From Trichobilharzia szidati (lineage: Eukaryota > Platyhelminthes > Trematoda > Strigeidida > Schistosomatidae), in contig OX235277.1 in assembly GCA_944472155.2 (NCBI GenBank), forward strand, positions 26,608,804 through 26,672,803: a DNA stretch of 64,000 nt, in the 5' to 3' direction. This document shows, in pieces, positions 14,201 through 29,528 of this stretch. The position numbers were made by a program, and so were the translations under genes. The stretch's first letter is position 1, and each line of letters opens with the position of its first letter. Below the pieces are notes generated by a model. It did no database searches and was not told where the DNA came from. It was given only the letters and a program-made list of their open reading frames with translations.

Positions 14201-17200
14201 CGCTTACGCCAGTAAATATGCTAGCATCTACTTTTCTAACCCATTCAAACACTGTTCAATTTTGGCTTTGCTACCGATATGCTAAAATGTTGTTGTCATA
14301 ATGAACTGAGATTACCTTAATCTATGTAAAATTTTATGTATTAATAATGTACTAACTGGATGCAATACTGTAGTAAAAATGCTGAGAATTCCATTCTGTT
14401 GTATTACAAGTACTGTTTTGGAATAAAGCAAATTATTATATTATATTATTACGTCTGGTTGATTGTAATTCGGGGAAATAGGAACGGTTGACGATGAGGA
14501 CAGCAGCAGCACCCGATTAAACCAAAAAAGCACCACCACTTTGGTCGGAACTCAAGTAGTAGAAAAGAGTCTCTAGTAGAACCCTGAAACTAATCTCGTT
14601 CGTAACTCGTTTTTGTTTTGATCCCACTGTCAGGTGCATAAATTTCAATCCCTTTCAATACTGTCCATCTCTGCTGCTTGTTAAATACGCTAGAAGTGTA
14701 TGTGTATGGTATTCTGCTGAAATAGTCAAGTTATCATGACGGTATTCATCGTTCAATTTCCGCATTATGACCATGTTTCACACTTGAACTATTTATATAA
14801 TTGATATAAGTATAAAACTTGTGCACTGTGGCGGTAGAGTATAACTCCATTACAGATAAGATTTTATTTTGATAAATCACACAGTGTTATACACCATTAT
14901 ATACTGATAACCGTCTTTCGGGCACAACTGATTACCGCTCATGATCATATCAAGGCACTACTCAGACAACTTTTTTCCTTCATTTGTATGCATGTGTGGA
15001 ATCGATTAGACATTTGAGTAGAAATCAATATAAGATAAAGTACATTCAGAAATAATAATATCAGTGTTATCAATCAAATGCAATCAGATGGGAGATAAGA
15101 CGAGTGTTTTTATAGTCAAAATAAGTAACTTGTTAGAATGTTATAATTAATGTATGTGAATTGAAATAGAATTTTAAGATTATTTATTATTCTCTTCTAA
15201 TTTGACTGACTGGTGGTAATAATATCTTCCATATCTCTGGTATTTCCATTGAGTCATTTCTGTAAACTCGGTGAACCAGGATTCTGTAATCAATTTCTCT
15301 CTCCACCTACCTATATTACTCTTTTGAACTTTGACTCTGTCCTACCCTATTGTGCAGTTGTGTGTGTTAATGCATGCAGTCAGATTGCTGGGTTTTTTTC
15401 TAAATTAATTATCTTGTCGGGGTCAACCGTTCTTACCTTAGCTAAATTCTTATGTTCCGACAATCTGACTGCCCGGAACTACTAGTTTGACCTATGTAGT
15501 TGACTTAACTCACAGTCATTGCAAGATATTTTGTAAATTATATTATTTTGTTTAACTGGGTCAACCTACAGGGTCCTTTAACCTACAGAACTTGTCCCTG
15601 AGTGAGTTTGTGGATTTGAATGCCACTCCAATTGCTGCTTTATTAAGAATCCTACCACGTAGGGTCTCCTTATATGGTATAACAGTGGATGACTTATGTT
15701 CTCTCTTATTTATGTTATCATTACTAGTTTCAGCATTATTTTTATTTTGCTTTTGGCCTTTACTGATATTCCTAATGAATTTTATAGGATACTTATTTGA
15801 TACCAACACTTCTATCTGTTTAGTGTCATCATTTAGGTCCTTTGTTGTACTACTTAGTGTTCCTATTGCTCGGTTTGTTAGACATTTAACTAAGCCACCT
15901 GCCTTCGCAGACAGATAACGGATGAGGTGATGAATTGAAGTCTAAATATCTATTAGCAGAATGCGTTGGCTTTCTATATACGCTAATGTTCAGTTTCCCT
16001 TCTTCTATTCGTTTTATTTTACAATCTAACATCACGAGTTGGTCGTCCAAGGGTGACCTGGAGGAGATCATGTGAAGAAGAATTGAAAGCGTCTGGGCAG
16101 ACTTGGAGCCAGGTGAAGACTCTAGCAGAGAACCGAACGCAATGGAGACCCATGGCTGAAGCCCTATGTTCCTCTAGGAACTAAAGGAAATAATAATAAT
16201 AATAACATCACAGCTAATTCTCCTTGTTCATTTTCCGATTCAAATGTGAATTTTATTCCCTGTATTAGTGAGTTTATATGTGTCAAGAAACTAGAGAGAG
16301 ATGAGTTCTGTTTATAACACTGTGAAAGTGTCATCCACATATCTATTTAATTAAGTCCACATAACTATTTAATTAAGTCTTTTTATTCATTTAAAAAAAT
16401 AATAATAAAATCAATAACTCTTCTATTTTTATCTTCTTTTTTTAGGTCCCACATCACTTGACTCGTTCATGGGATAATTTTCATTTGGAGATACTTTTTA
16501 TTTTGGCCTTATTAGTGTACATGTTGAATTTTGCAATTGGACGTTCTAAAAACACACAATTGGCTAATACATGGTTCGCTGCTCATCAACCTTTACTAGA
16601 GGCTAATTTTGCTGTGGTTGGTAAGTTTTACCAATCCATGATATGAGCGTGATCATCCCTGTCTTCGATTGTGTGGAGGATCTCACCAGTTATGGTTTAT
16701 TACTATAATTTCAAAAAATCCACTTCATTACTCCTTTTCTTATTAATATTTAAGTGTGTTAGGTTTGTTTGCTGAAGTGATCGATTTTTGGGGTATATTT
16801 CGGTATAGTCTTTATTTCTAATTAGTGTCAGTTATGGTTATCTGATTGATTGAAAAACACTCGGCTTTCTTTGAGTAGATGAGACGTTCTAGTTCTACTC
16901 CGTCTACTTCAGTCTGACTGGTTTCAACATAGAACTTTGCACAGATGTACACCAGTTCAACTTACCACCCTCCCCATTTAGCACACGAAGCAAGAGAGGA
17001 GAGTAAAGGGAGGTTCAAAAGACATGTAATAAACAGAGGTGTGATTGAGGGAAAAAGAATAGTAATATGGAAGAACAATAGCATTTTATTGGATATGATA
17101 AATCACAAAGTGAGTGAATGCCTCTCCACCAACCATTGAGAACGAGTATTTTGAGCCATATCACGGATTGTCTCCAGCCTTCATTGGTTTTTACCATCCC

Positions 17201-20200
17201 CAGGACCCCAACCAGACTGACAGTCCATACCTCCCGACGTGACTGGCTTCAACTAACTGTTATAGATTTTTTATTGACTAGTGAAATCATATTTTGGTTT
17301 GACCAGCACTAGTTTTCTCTCAGCTAACATTGCCCGTTGTCGAGGAAGGCGATGGCATGTTCTAATACTCGACGCTTAACCTCAATATTGTTCACCCTGC
17401 CATACCACGTAACACGGGAGATAGAACGCAGACACCTGTGGTTAAACATAGATAATCAGCTAGCCTTTTCTTATGCTTGGCTGGGCAAGAGGGTGTAGTG
17501 TATCTCCAACTCTTATACTGTAAGCTTTACCCGTATAGCCTGGCACATGAAGAGTCTGTTCTGAGTACTTGGGTTTAAACAAAGAGAGACATGGGTGCTT
17601 TGATTAGTCACTGGGAAGTAGCCAATGTGATGTGTCTAATCCTTGACTGGCTGAATTCAGTTTCCATCAACCTAAAGACTAGATGCATTGTACTGGTTAC
17701 TATTCAGTCCTACACAGGGTTGTCGACCACGAATCTGAATAGCCCAGTGGTAACATCTATGACTGCAGCATTTGTTGGTGGGGGTTGGGATCTCCGAAGG
17801 GATATGAGTTACTTCATGACTGCAGATATGCTCTGCCGACGAATGTCGACAAACATCAAGCTGAGGTCCAAGGCTTCCTTCTAATCGCTTCCGAATTATT
17901 ATTATTATTGTTTACTTTAATTCCTAGAGGAACATAGGGCTTCAGCCGTTCGTCTCCATTGCGTTTGGTTCTCTGCTAGAGTCTTCATCTGGTTCCAAGT
18001 CTGCCCACACGTTTTAATCTCCTCTTCACATGACCTCCTCCAATTCACCCTTAGACGACCAACTCGCCGCTTCCCTTTCGGGTTCCACTCGAGCAACGGC
18101 TTTTCTAGTGATGTCACTTGATGGTTTCCTCAGAGTATGACCAATCCATCTCCATTTCTTCTTGCCTATTTGTTTCACAATCGGTTCCTGGTTGGTTCGC
18201 TCCCAGAGATCTTTGTTGCTGATCTTTTCTGGCCATCTGATCTTGAGTATTGAGCGAAGACATCTGTTAATGAAGGTCTGTAGTTTGTTTGAGATACTCA
18301 TCCAGAGTTACGGGTGCCTGATGCTAATGAATTTCGAAAACCCCTAATGAAATACTCTCAAATGGTTTTTTTATTATTCCAAGTGCATTTTTGCCCGATG
18401 ATGACAGTTTGTAACAGAACTCCCCTCTTGTAGTAGTGCCTATATATCCATAAATTCCTCTTAATCGTACTATGTATGCTCAAGCATAGAGATAGATAAA
18501 TGGTAACTGACTAGCTTTTTCTAAAAAGAAAACTCAAATTTTAAAACAAGCGGAACTTTTGATTTTAAATAGAGTGGATATAAATATATATCCAATGCAT
18601 TAGCATGTCGCCTATAAATTATTTCATCTTTCGTATCAACTAGCCGCCTATAATTCAATCTTGTATCTACTTGTGTATGTGCGTATGGGTGTGCACGCCT
18701 TTCTTTTCATATGAAATGCTTACAGTGTGTACAGCAGCATTATATAAGGCAAGTAGAAACGATTACTGGTCTACCGCGTCAGCATATAAAATATAATATA
18801 ATGGTTTATAATCTGGTGTGTAAGGCATCAGTGTCTATTCAGTGCTGCCGGTAGTGATCACCAAATAAGTCGTCATGGCTTTGAATTCTTTAAGGGGCAT
18901 GCAAAGCGTTCGCTTGTTATTTGGTGCGTCAGCGAACCAGTTTACGCCGCCTCTGGCGTAGACGTGATATCCGACTATCGACCAAAGGGCGTGTTTACTG
19001 CTCAGCAGTTCGCTCCGTTCTCCTTTATGGCTGTGAGACCTGGCCATTGAGAACGGAAGACATGAAAAGATTAGCTGTCTTCGATCATAGGTGTCTGCGT
19101 TCTATCTCCCGTGTGAAGTGGTATAATAAGGTGAGCAATATTGAGGTTAGGCGTTGAGTGCTAGGTAAGGAGGGGAAATCAGTCAACGAGACTGTGAAAT
19201 TACATCGACTGAGATGGTTAGGACATGTGTTACTTATGTCTAGCCATCGCCTTCCTCGACGGGCAATGTTAGCTGATATAGGGCCAGGCTGGAAAAGAGC
19301 TAGTGGTGGGCAAACGAAAACATGGCACCAGTCAATGAAATCTACAACCGTTAGTTTAAGCCAGCAACGTAGGAAGGTGTAGACTTCCTGGTTGGGGTGC
19401 TCGGGACGGTCAAAACCAATGGTTGGAAACAGTTGGTGACATGGCTCAAAATCGTTCTCGGTGATGGCTGGCGCAGATGCATGCACTCCTTGTGGCTCAT
19501 GATTTCCAATTAAACTGTTTTGTTCTTCGCTATTACTATACCTTTGTCTCACACCTCTGTTTACTGTCTCTAATATGCATTTCTTCTACTTTCTTCTCTT
19601 GCTTTGTGTGCTACATGGAGTGTGGTGACTTGAACTGCCGCACATATGTGCAAAGTTCTATGTCGAAAACCGACCCACCGTCCGCGTCAGCGAACTGAAA
19701 CAGTTATATATATATATGTATAGCAATTAAAAATAGTTAAGACAATAACTTGTAAAAGCCTTTCGAGAGAAGAAAGGAAAGTTGTCTGAGTTTTGGTCAA
19801 GGTAAGGAAATCATCTGAACGAGTTTCTCCTGACACACATATAAGTTCGGCTTCTTTAGGTGGATTACTGATAGATGACTTTAAAGGCCTTTGAAACAAT
19901 TAGTTCCCTGTATGAATTTTGGGCAAGGCGATAAGAAGACGTGATTTGTCTGAATCGTGTAATGTAGTATTAGCGCAATACATTTCGAACAATCTGACCA
20001 CACACGGACTTGTCATAGGAAGGTTTAGTGTGATGACGAATTGTTGCTTTGAACGCATAAAGGTGGTTTAAACTTCCTAACTGCTAGCTAGGGCTTCCAC
20101 AAACTTTAGGATACGCCCTCCCCAAACACGTTTTATAGATAGGTTTAAAAGATGTGTAAACATGAATTTTATGTCCCGTCTCTATCATATGTGTCGCAGT

Positions 20201-23200
20201 AGGGGAGCTAGGTCATCGTCTGTTCTCACCATTAATGGGTTCAGGAGATTCAGTTTGCTTCTGAAGCCATTTAGGAACATGCTCTGAAGCCAGCCCTTTG
20301 CTTGCAGAGATCGATGAGTCCCCCCTATGTATGTGTATCCACACGTATATTTAAAGTGGTAAATGCAGTGGGATTTGATATCGTTTTTCACATATGCTGA
20401 AGGCTTAGATGGATATATGGGCCTCACATTCTCAATTATTTTGATCTTAGCTGTATAAAAAGTCTTTTTACCCTCAGCGTTCAAACTTTGTCGAGTTACC
20501 AAGCTACGATCACCCACATAGGGTAGCTTGATGTACACGTGAGCTGGAAAGTGGGTCTTGGTGTTCTGACTACTTTATATCTCGTGATAAACTTGTCTAG
20601 ATAATTATTATCAAACAGAGTTTTTGTGTCAACTTTCTTTCTTTCTCATCAAGTGTGTCGTTTGGTGCATATTCGTTGGATTCTACTGAGGTGCCTCTTC
20701 AGTAGAATCCAACCAATATGCACCGAAGAGATATTCGAAATGTGTTGCACAAATACATTACACGATTCAGAAAAAATCACCTCTTCGTATTGCTTCGTTT
20801 AAATTTAAGGGCGTTATTAACATCAACTTTGTGTGTGTTCAGTATCTACAAGCTGAGTTGAAACAAAGCTACGAATAAACTTTGCTTGTGGCTTATCGCT
20901 TAACCACTATGCGGATTGGTGCTAAAATAACCGGCAATAACCATGCCTAATTGTGTACGCCGGTGTAACTGGCTACACACGAGTAGCGAATCTGGTCGGG
21001 TGTGAGGACAAATACTCGCTGAAGACATTGGCTAGTGGTCGCGCTATGTCGTGAGTTGGCAGAAGTTAGAATTCATGGGTCATTGGATCGGGTCCCAGTG
21101 GCTTAATGGTCTACGAGCTCGCCTTGTAACCAGAAGGTCCTGTGACCAAATACAGGTAGCCAGTCAGCCAGCCTTTTCATGTCTCCCACTCTCAGTGGCC
21201 ATGTCTCAGTGACAGCCATAAAGTAGGGCAGAATGAACGGGTGAGAAGTACACACGTCCTTTGGTCTATAGCCAGCCAGATATCACGTCTACTAAACCGG
21301 AGATGGCGTAAGTTGGCATATGCAAAACGAGCATTCTCTATCCGTGCTGATGGAGTTATGAATGCCCAATCCTTATGAGTTCCAAACTAAGACAGGGGAC
21401 TGTCCACTACCCGTTGGTTTTCAGTAGTGCTCTTCAGCAGCAGCACATCACCATTTCATACTCTGTTCTCTGCAGTTCTTCTTAACTTCCATTGTCTTTC
21501 ATTTTTACCTCCTGACACTATCTCCACGTCACCATCAGATAAACCGATATGCGAAACTGCCTAAATTAAAAGCGGCAAGAGCTCTACTAACCTTAGTGAA
21601 ATCTCAAGTGCTGAATGAACCTAAATTTATAGTTTATTATTTCCCACCCCCTTGTTAAATATGTACTTTATTTTTCACCCTTAAACTGATCAGTATGACA
21701 GTGTATGTAAGCCTTCTAAATGATTTCTTTTGCCTTTTTGTGTGTTCCCCTTTATTCCATCAATTTAGGCGATGATGGTCAAGCTGAACCTGGAACTGGT
21801 ACACTGATGAAAGAATCAGAACATTTATATTCACTTTGGTGTACTGGCACTGTACATTGTGATGCTATGCTTATTGAATTGCGTTTAGTTAGACGTCAGT
21901 GTTTATTTTTTGCTATCGCTCATTGGATAAGACCAATTCATGATAGTATTGTAAGTTTTACAAAATAATTCGCCTTAAAATTACGTGGTTATGCTTAATT
22001 TCAACCTTCTTTCTAAAATGGTAACAATTTCTCAGTCATTTAGATGAGTAATTGACTTTGAAGTGATTTTTATTATTCCTTTTGCATTCTGAATGGAACA
22101 TAGGGCTTTAACGACACATCTTTATTTTGCCCTGTTCTCTGTAATCCTCTTAATCTGACTCCATGATTGCCCATAATCTTTTATCTCCTCCTGACACGAT
22201 CTCCTCCATGTAACCCTTGGATAGCCATCTCATCGTTTCCCATTTGGGTTCCACTCAAGGGTTTTCCCGAGTGCGTGACGTAACTCAATGTTGTCTCTCC
22301 AGCGTGTGTCCGGTTCATCTCCATTCTCTTGGCCATATTAATTGGGCAACAGGTTCTTGATTGGTTTGTTCCCAGTAGCGAAGGTAGCTGTTAATAAAAG
22401 TCTACAGCCTGTTTTATTGGAAATGATTTTCGTGACGCGCCAAGCCTCCGATCCATACTAGAAGAACTCACCTAACATTGGTGTTGGCAATTCGAAGCTT
22501 GTTCTTTATGCTGAGTTTAGCAGATTGCCAAACTGAAGACTTCAAAGTGAAGACTTTTATGCGATAGGGCATTCCAATTTCATTCAATGTACTACTGACT
22601 GGCTAGTATTGCTATCCTCCACTGAAGTTTTTCGGGGTTGCCAATTGTCTAATTTATGAATTATTTATGTTATTAATTATTTTTCCAAGGAAAATTTCGT
22701 CACCTAGACCACTGGATATGCGTCTCGTCCTGGTTAGGGACCATTCACCACAGTACATCGATGACTCTCTACCAATTGTTGTTGCCAGGATCTTTGAGTT
22801 ATGGTGTCGACACATTTTACTATTCACCTGTCTATTGCTGAGGAAGTCATGCCTTTATGGAAAGTTTTATGGCAGGAATGCTCGCCAGCCATGTGTGAGA
22901 AGTCTGAGTTCAACTCCCGACTGATGCACTCCTAAACTTCAGCTAGCTGTTTGTAAGACCAGAATAGAAGGAAGGTTGGGTGTAAGACTCGCAACCTGAA
23001 TGGGAAACGATATTTTGCGTATGAGTCCGAGGGTAACTTAGAGGAGACAGTTGTGATAAGAAATGCAGGCAAACTAAATTCCCCATTGCTTTGTAATTAG
23101 TCATGAAATGCAATTATCTGCAAAGAATTTGATAAAACATACGAATAATATAAAGGATAACTATTTTTTGTTGTTGTTGGAAAGATGAAATCCCAGGCTT

Positions 23201-26200
23201 GATTTCTTTTTGTCCTTACCACTGTGTTCGAATTAGGGTCGACGTTAGATAATAGTGGGAAGGAATTACTTAGCTCTTACTTTTCGGGAAAGTAAGTAGC
23301 GGTATTCATTCAGATGAGATTTAGGTCACTCAACAACCACTTGCAACATCTAATAGGTGGGAGGACTAACAATGCTATCTAGCTGCCCTGGTGGACATTC
23401 AGATATTTACCCGGAAGACCTTGATTCCAAATCTATGGTGGACATGGGCTCCAAAATACGAAGTGATATAGTGGCGTGCGTATGAACCTGTATTGGTCAA
23501 CTGCAGCTATGGGAACCACGTAGCTCCTGCACTGCCTTATGGATCAGATTTCGAGTTGGAGGCTCTTGAGAGAGGGGGATTTTTTCGTTAAGACAACCAC
23601 CATCTGCCTCGGCCTACGTCCCAGCGTAATCTCAGCCTTCGTGCAATCTATGGGATTTTGTGTGGCACATCCTTTGGTGCTCATAATGTAATAAGTTTGT
23701 GTTTTAATCAATAAATAGGTGATAAAAACGTCATCAACCCTTAGTGCTTGCTTGCCAAGCCGAAATGAAGGTGATCTAAAGGTGTCCGGAGAGTCATTTA
23801 GCCCTGAGCTCCTTCCTAATCAGCAGTGTAACCGGTTTAACTCCACATAATACAGAGAGCCAAGTCAGTCAGTCAATTAGTCTCCAAAACACGTTCTTAG
23901 CATGCGTGTGTGTGATTTACGTTTAAGCTTTTTTTAACATTTTATTTCACTTTTTATATATTCTTTCCTATAGGTAGTCAAAGTAATTATGGATGATAAT
24001 GAAATGGACGGCTGGGTTATGTCAGTTGGTCGTAAACGTTGTCTTCAAGCCTTAGTCAAAGATCATCAAGACTTAGCTGTCTATTGTCCAGATAAGCGGG
24101 GTCAACGTTATCAACATCTTCCAGAGTCATTTATTGTATTGAATGAAATTCCAGAAGTTGTTTTAGCTATTCTTAATCCACCTGTAAGTGTTAATTCAAT
24201 ATTTCAAGTAATGCTTATTTATTATTATTATTATGACTATGATTATTTTATATTTAGCCTTTGTTAATGTCTAGTAATGATTGCAAATTGTTATCCAGTG
24301 TAGGGGGATTGGGTTGAGAAAAAGTTTTGTGCTGGTCAAACCCAAACCTGAAGTCAGTTCATGACAGTGGCTTTTCCCTGGCTACGTAAAGAGGTGTAGA
24401 CATTTTGATATGAGAATAGAACTTGGGCACTGTGGCGGTAGAGTATAACTCCATTATGGATAAAATTTTATTTTGATAAATCACACAGTATTTGTTATAC
24501 AGTAAGTAATATTAACTGATGACCATGTTTCGAGCACAATCTATTACCACTCATAATCATATCAAGGTAATCACAAAACTTTTTCCTTTATTTATATACT
24601 TGTGTGGAATTGACTAGATATTTGAATAAAAATCACTATAAGATAAAGTACATTCAGAAATAATATTAGTGTTATCAATCAAGTACAATCAAATGGGAAA
24701 TAAGACGAGTGTTTTTATAGTCATAATAAGTAACTTGTTAGAATGTTGTGATGTGCGTGAATTGAAATAGAATTTTGAGATTATTTATTATCCTCTTCTG
24801 ATTTGACTGGCGGTAATGATATCTTCTATATTTCTGGTATTTGCATTGAGTCACTCCTATTGCATGTGTTGGGTGTAGACTCGATGAACCAGGCACGATT
24901 CAGTAATCTCTCTCTCTCTCCATCTACCCATATTACTTCTTAGAATTTTAACCCTCTCCTACCCTATTGTGTGGTTGTGTGTTTATGCATGCAGTGCTAT
25001 AGCTGAGCTTTTTTCGAAATTACTTATCTTCGTAGGATCAGTCATCCTAACTTTAGCTTAAGTCTTATGTTCTGATAATCTCACTACTCCTGATCTACTA
25101 GTTTGACCTATGTAGTTGACGTCACTTACAGTCATTGCAAGGTATTTTGTAAATTATATTATTTTGTCTAATCGGGTCTTGTCCGTGAGTGAGTTTGTAG
25201 GTTTCGATGCCACCCTAATTCCTGTTTTATTGAGAATCCTACGTAGAGCCTCAGACGTCCCCTCCTTATATGGTGTAACAGTAGATGCCTTATATTCTCT
25301 CTTATTCATGTTATTATTATTAGTTTCCCCATTATTTTCATTTTGCTTTTGACCTTTTCTGATCTTTCTAATGAATTTTACAGGATAGTTATTTAACACC
25401 AACACTTCTTCTGCCTGTTTCATTTCATCATTTAGGTTTTTTGATATACAACTTAGTGTTGTTATCGCTCGGTTTGTTAGATACTTAACTAAGCCTGCCT
25501 TGACAGCGTGATAACGGATGAGGTGGTGAATTAAAGTCTAAAGTTTCACGCATGTCTGTTGGACTTTTATTGATTTTTAGTCAAGTATCTAATCAATTTT
25601 TCCTCATGTTGTATATAAATGAAGCAAGAAAGTTGTGTGAGTTGTGTCTCGATATGATTATGAACGGTGATGCATTGTGCTCGAAACGTGGTCATCAGTG
25701 AATATTACTTACTGTGTAACACGCTGTATGACTCTATCAAAATAAATTTTATCCCTAGTGGAGACAGTTTGGTATCTTCGGGATTCTAAGGACTAATTTC
25801 TCTGGAGACTACGTGTTAGCGATATAGCTCAAAATCGTTCTCACTGGCGCACAGGTGCACTTGATCTGTGTTATGCTCTAGATCCATCAAGTTCTCATGT
25901 CTCTCAATGAGATCTTCTGTGTCTTGTATAACTTATTGTGTATGTGCTTGAAATGGATGAGTCATTTCTGTAGTTTGAGTAGTAGTAGTATTCTATTTAC
26001 CACATGCGCATTCAGTTGCGTGTTAAGAGCACTTCGTCTATAATAACAACGAATCATCATCATCATAATAATAATAATAAAATGATTAAATCAATGTAGC
26101 CAGCAAAGGCCTTTAGGAACTGTAGGCTTAAATAAAACATCTGTATGACATAACAAGGGGATCATTTTCAAGTCTGTTGTAAAAGTGCTTTCATTATTAT

Positions 26201-29200
26201 TCTAATTTTTGTAGGTTTGTAAATTTTTGTGTGAACATGAGGAATCAATTGATTACCTGTTCTTTTCGGATCAATACAGTGGACCAAAACCTCCACAGGA
26301 GTAAGTTGTTCTATACCTTTTTACGCCTCATTCACTTCTCCTTGCGTGTCGTTCCCAGTGGAACGTGTTTAATGTCTCAATAGCGATGATGGAGTTGTCA
26401 GCCTCACGCTCAACCTTCTCTCTCTTTTTTCGTGCTTACCCTGGTCTAGTTAACTAGGCACTGGTAAGGAGAGTGCATTGGCTGGGAGTCAAACTCAGAC
26501 CATATGTGTGGTTGGTGGTTGTGTAGTTCTTACGTGTAAATCAATCTAAAGTACAGTTAGTGGTTCCATTTAGGAATCTCAACATTACATCTGACACATG
26601 TATTATCATTATTGTTTCCAACTCGCCACTTCCCATTCACATTCCACTCGAGCAATGACCTGTCGTGTGATGTCACTCACTTGATGGTTTGTTTCCTCAG
26701 AGTATGACCAATCCACCTCCATTTCTTCCTGCATATTCGTTGCACAATCGGTTCCTGCTGGGTTGGTTCGCTCCCAGAGATCCTTGTTGCTGATCTTTTC
26801 CGGTCGGCCATGTGATCTTGAGTAGTATTGAGCGAAGACAGTTGTTGATGAAGGTTTATAGCTTGTTCGAGGTGCCCTTCGTGATGCGGTGCCAAATCTC
26901 TGATCCGTATAGTAGCACTGACTGATTTCACATTGGAGTTGAAAATCCGGATCTTCTCGTGCTTGAGTGCTGAACGTTGATCTCCACAGAGACTTGAGAG
27001 AAATGAAAGTTCGCTTTGCTTTCCCGATCCTCGCTTTGATATCCTTGTCAGTTCCGCCTGTATTGGTTAAAAGTTGGTCATATCTACAGCTTATTTCTTT
27101 TCCATCAGGTTATGAGCCACACCTATTGTGTAAGAGCTGTTGGGCTTCCCAACTGGCCAGATTGTAGGTAGACGGAGTGGCACTTAAACCCCATGATTCA
27201 ACAACTTAGAGTTGACTTCTCAAACGAATGGAACACATCCTTACGTGTTTTTATGTATTTCAGCAATGCAACTTAACTATTATAAGCACACACACATCGT
27301 ACCTATTTCTTTGAGAGTGAACAAACCTCGAAAAGTCAAAATTAAATCTATATAGGTCAGAACGTCAATCTAGCGGTGGGGGGGAGGAGGAGGTCAAAAT
27401 CACTACTCTATCACATACTGAACCCTCCTCGTTAAACTCACCAACTAGGTTGAATTCAGTCACTGTAGGAGAACAGTACGTCCAGTTGACGAATCCCAAA
27501 GACGGTGAAACACGTGCCACTATTAGCTGGCCAGCATCAGTCTAAATAGTATCAAGTTATCTTTAAGGCAGCATCGAATCTTCCGTACCAGGAGCCGATG
27601 TGTCAACAGAGCCAGAGCGTTTCATTCGAATAAAAATCAATCAACAAGAGATCCAAAAATAATTATATCACCAGATAACTTTTAAAAAGATTTTAACCTT
27701 TTTTTAAAAATTCCCTAATCTCATATCGATTTAGTCTGTGCTATAATTTATTTATTCTCCAATCCACTAAACAGCTAGCTATCGGATATAACAACGGTGC
27801 TGTGGTGACTCATTCATCTAGACATTCAATTTCCTACCAGTGGCTAATGAGTTTGAACTCCACCCCACTCACAGTTATTCAGTCACAAACTAACACACCA
27901 GTTGAACAATCATTGGAAGCTAGAAAGCACTGGACAGCTGTTCCCTCGTAGTTTTTCGGTGCTCTTCAGCGCTGTGTACCCACAACCCTACCAAGGGTCT
28001 AACCCGGTGCCTTCAGGTTACAAGGAGAAGTTCGTTGACTGTTTGGCCATTTGCATCGGAATTCAGTGACCCATGAGGAGTCTGAGACTAGGACGAAACT
28101 GCTGTTCAGTGTGCTCCTTGGTTGTCAATAACTTATAATCTTTTTTGGTTCGTGGAGAAATTAATTCAAATCTATGCAAAAATCCATGATCTAAATGTCA
28201 ATCCTCAGTTTATTATACCATTTGCAGTAGTACTATTATTGAGTGTTAAAGATATGTTGAATCTGCTTGTCATTGCGATTCTTTTCGTTTATTTTATCCC
28301 TTTTTTCCTTTTATCAAGGGATACAAATGTTGCTGCCAAACCGCCAGTCACTCAGAAAGCGCTTATTTTCTCCTTTCGATGTAAGTTGTCCCTGCATTTG
28401 ATATATTTACACGGATCATACTTTCCTCTCTCTTTTACTCTTTTAACGTACAATTTTCAATGAAACCTATTTGAATGATGTGAATAATTATTTGAAGAAA
28501 TGTTGTGATGTATTTGCACTAAGCATTCCCTATAATCAACACCATCATCACAAATATTGAGTTGTTTGTAGTAAAGCGAAGAACAGGAGCCTACAATTGT
28601 TCTACCGATTGACTGATTTCAACGTAGAGCTTTGTACAGGTATGCACCAGTTTGAGTCGCAACTCTCGCCATGTAGCACACACACACACACCAAGAGAAG
28701 ACAGTAAAGAGAGCTTCAAAAGACAGATAATAAACAGAAGTGTGAGTGAGGGAAAAAGAGTAGTAATATGGAAAAACAGAACAGTTTTGTCGGATATTAT
28801 AAGTCAAAAAGAGTGTTAACATCTGGGTCAGTCATTGAGAACGAGGATTTTGAGACATATCACTAACTCTCTCCAACCCTCATTGGTTCTTACCATCCTT
28901 AGGACCAGGACCCCAACCAGTCAGGAAGCCAGTCTACACCTTCCGACGTGGCTGGCTTCAAATAACTGTTGTGGATTTCATTGACCGATGAAGCCATGTT
29001 TTTGTTTGACCAGCACTAGCTTTCTCTTTTCCAACCTGATCCATCCTGTGTCAGTCAGCTAACATTGCCCGTTGTTGAGGAGGGCCATAGCTAGGCATGC
29101 ATGCGTAACACATTTCCTAACCATCTGAATCGGTGCAACTGCTTCATAATCTCGTCGATTGGTCTTCCCTCTCACCTAGCGAGCACTCGACTGAAGCCGA

Positions 29201-29459
29201 ACCTGATTATCGCTCACTTTATTATACGACCTAACGCACACAGGAGATAGAACACAGGCACCTATGATCAGCTAGCCAGAGCCAGCCTTTTCATATCTTC
29301 CACTCTCAGTGGCCATGTCTCAGCGACAGCCATAAAGGAGGACTCAGCAAGTTGATGAGCAGTACACACGTCGTTTGGTCGACAGCCAGTCGGATAACAT
29401 TATCTTGTTTCTGTAGATATTTCGTTTCATTTTACTGGGTAGAATATTAGACTGGGGTT

Positions 29460-29528
<69 letters not shown>

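Noticed and set aside
24510..24545. CTGATGACCATGTTTCGAGC as a hammerhead core in the PLE flank
   Set aside because: CTGATGA is present, but the required GAAA is on the opposite strand (as TTTC), so no hammerhead fold is possible here.
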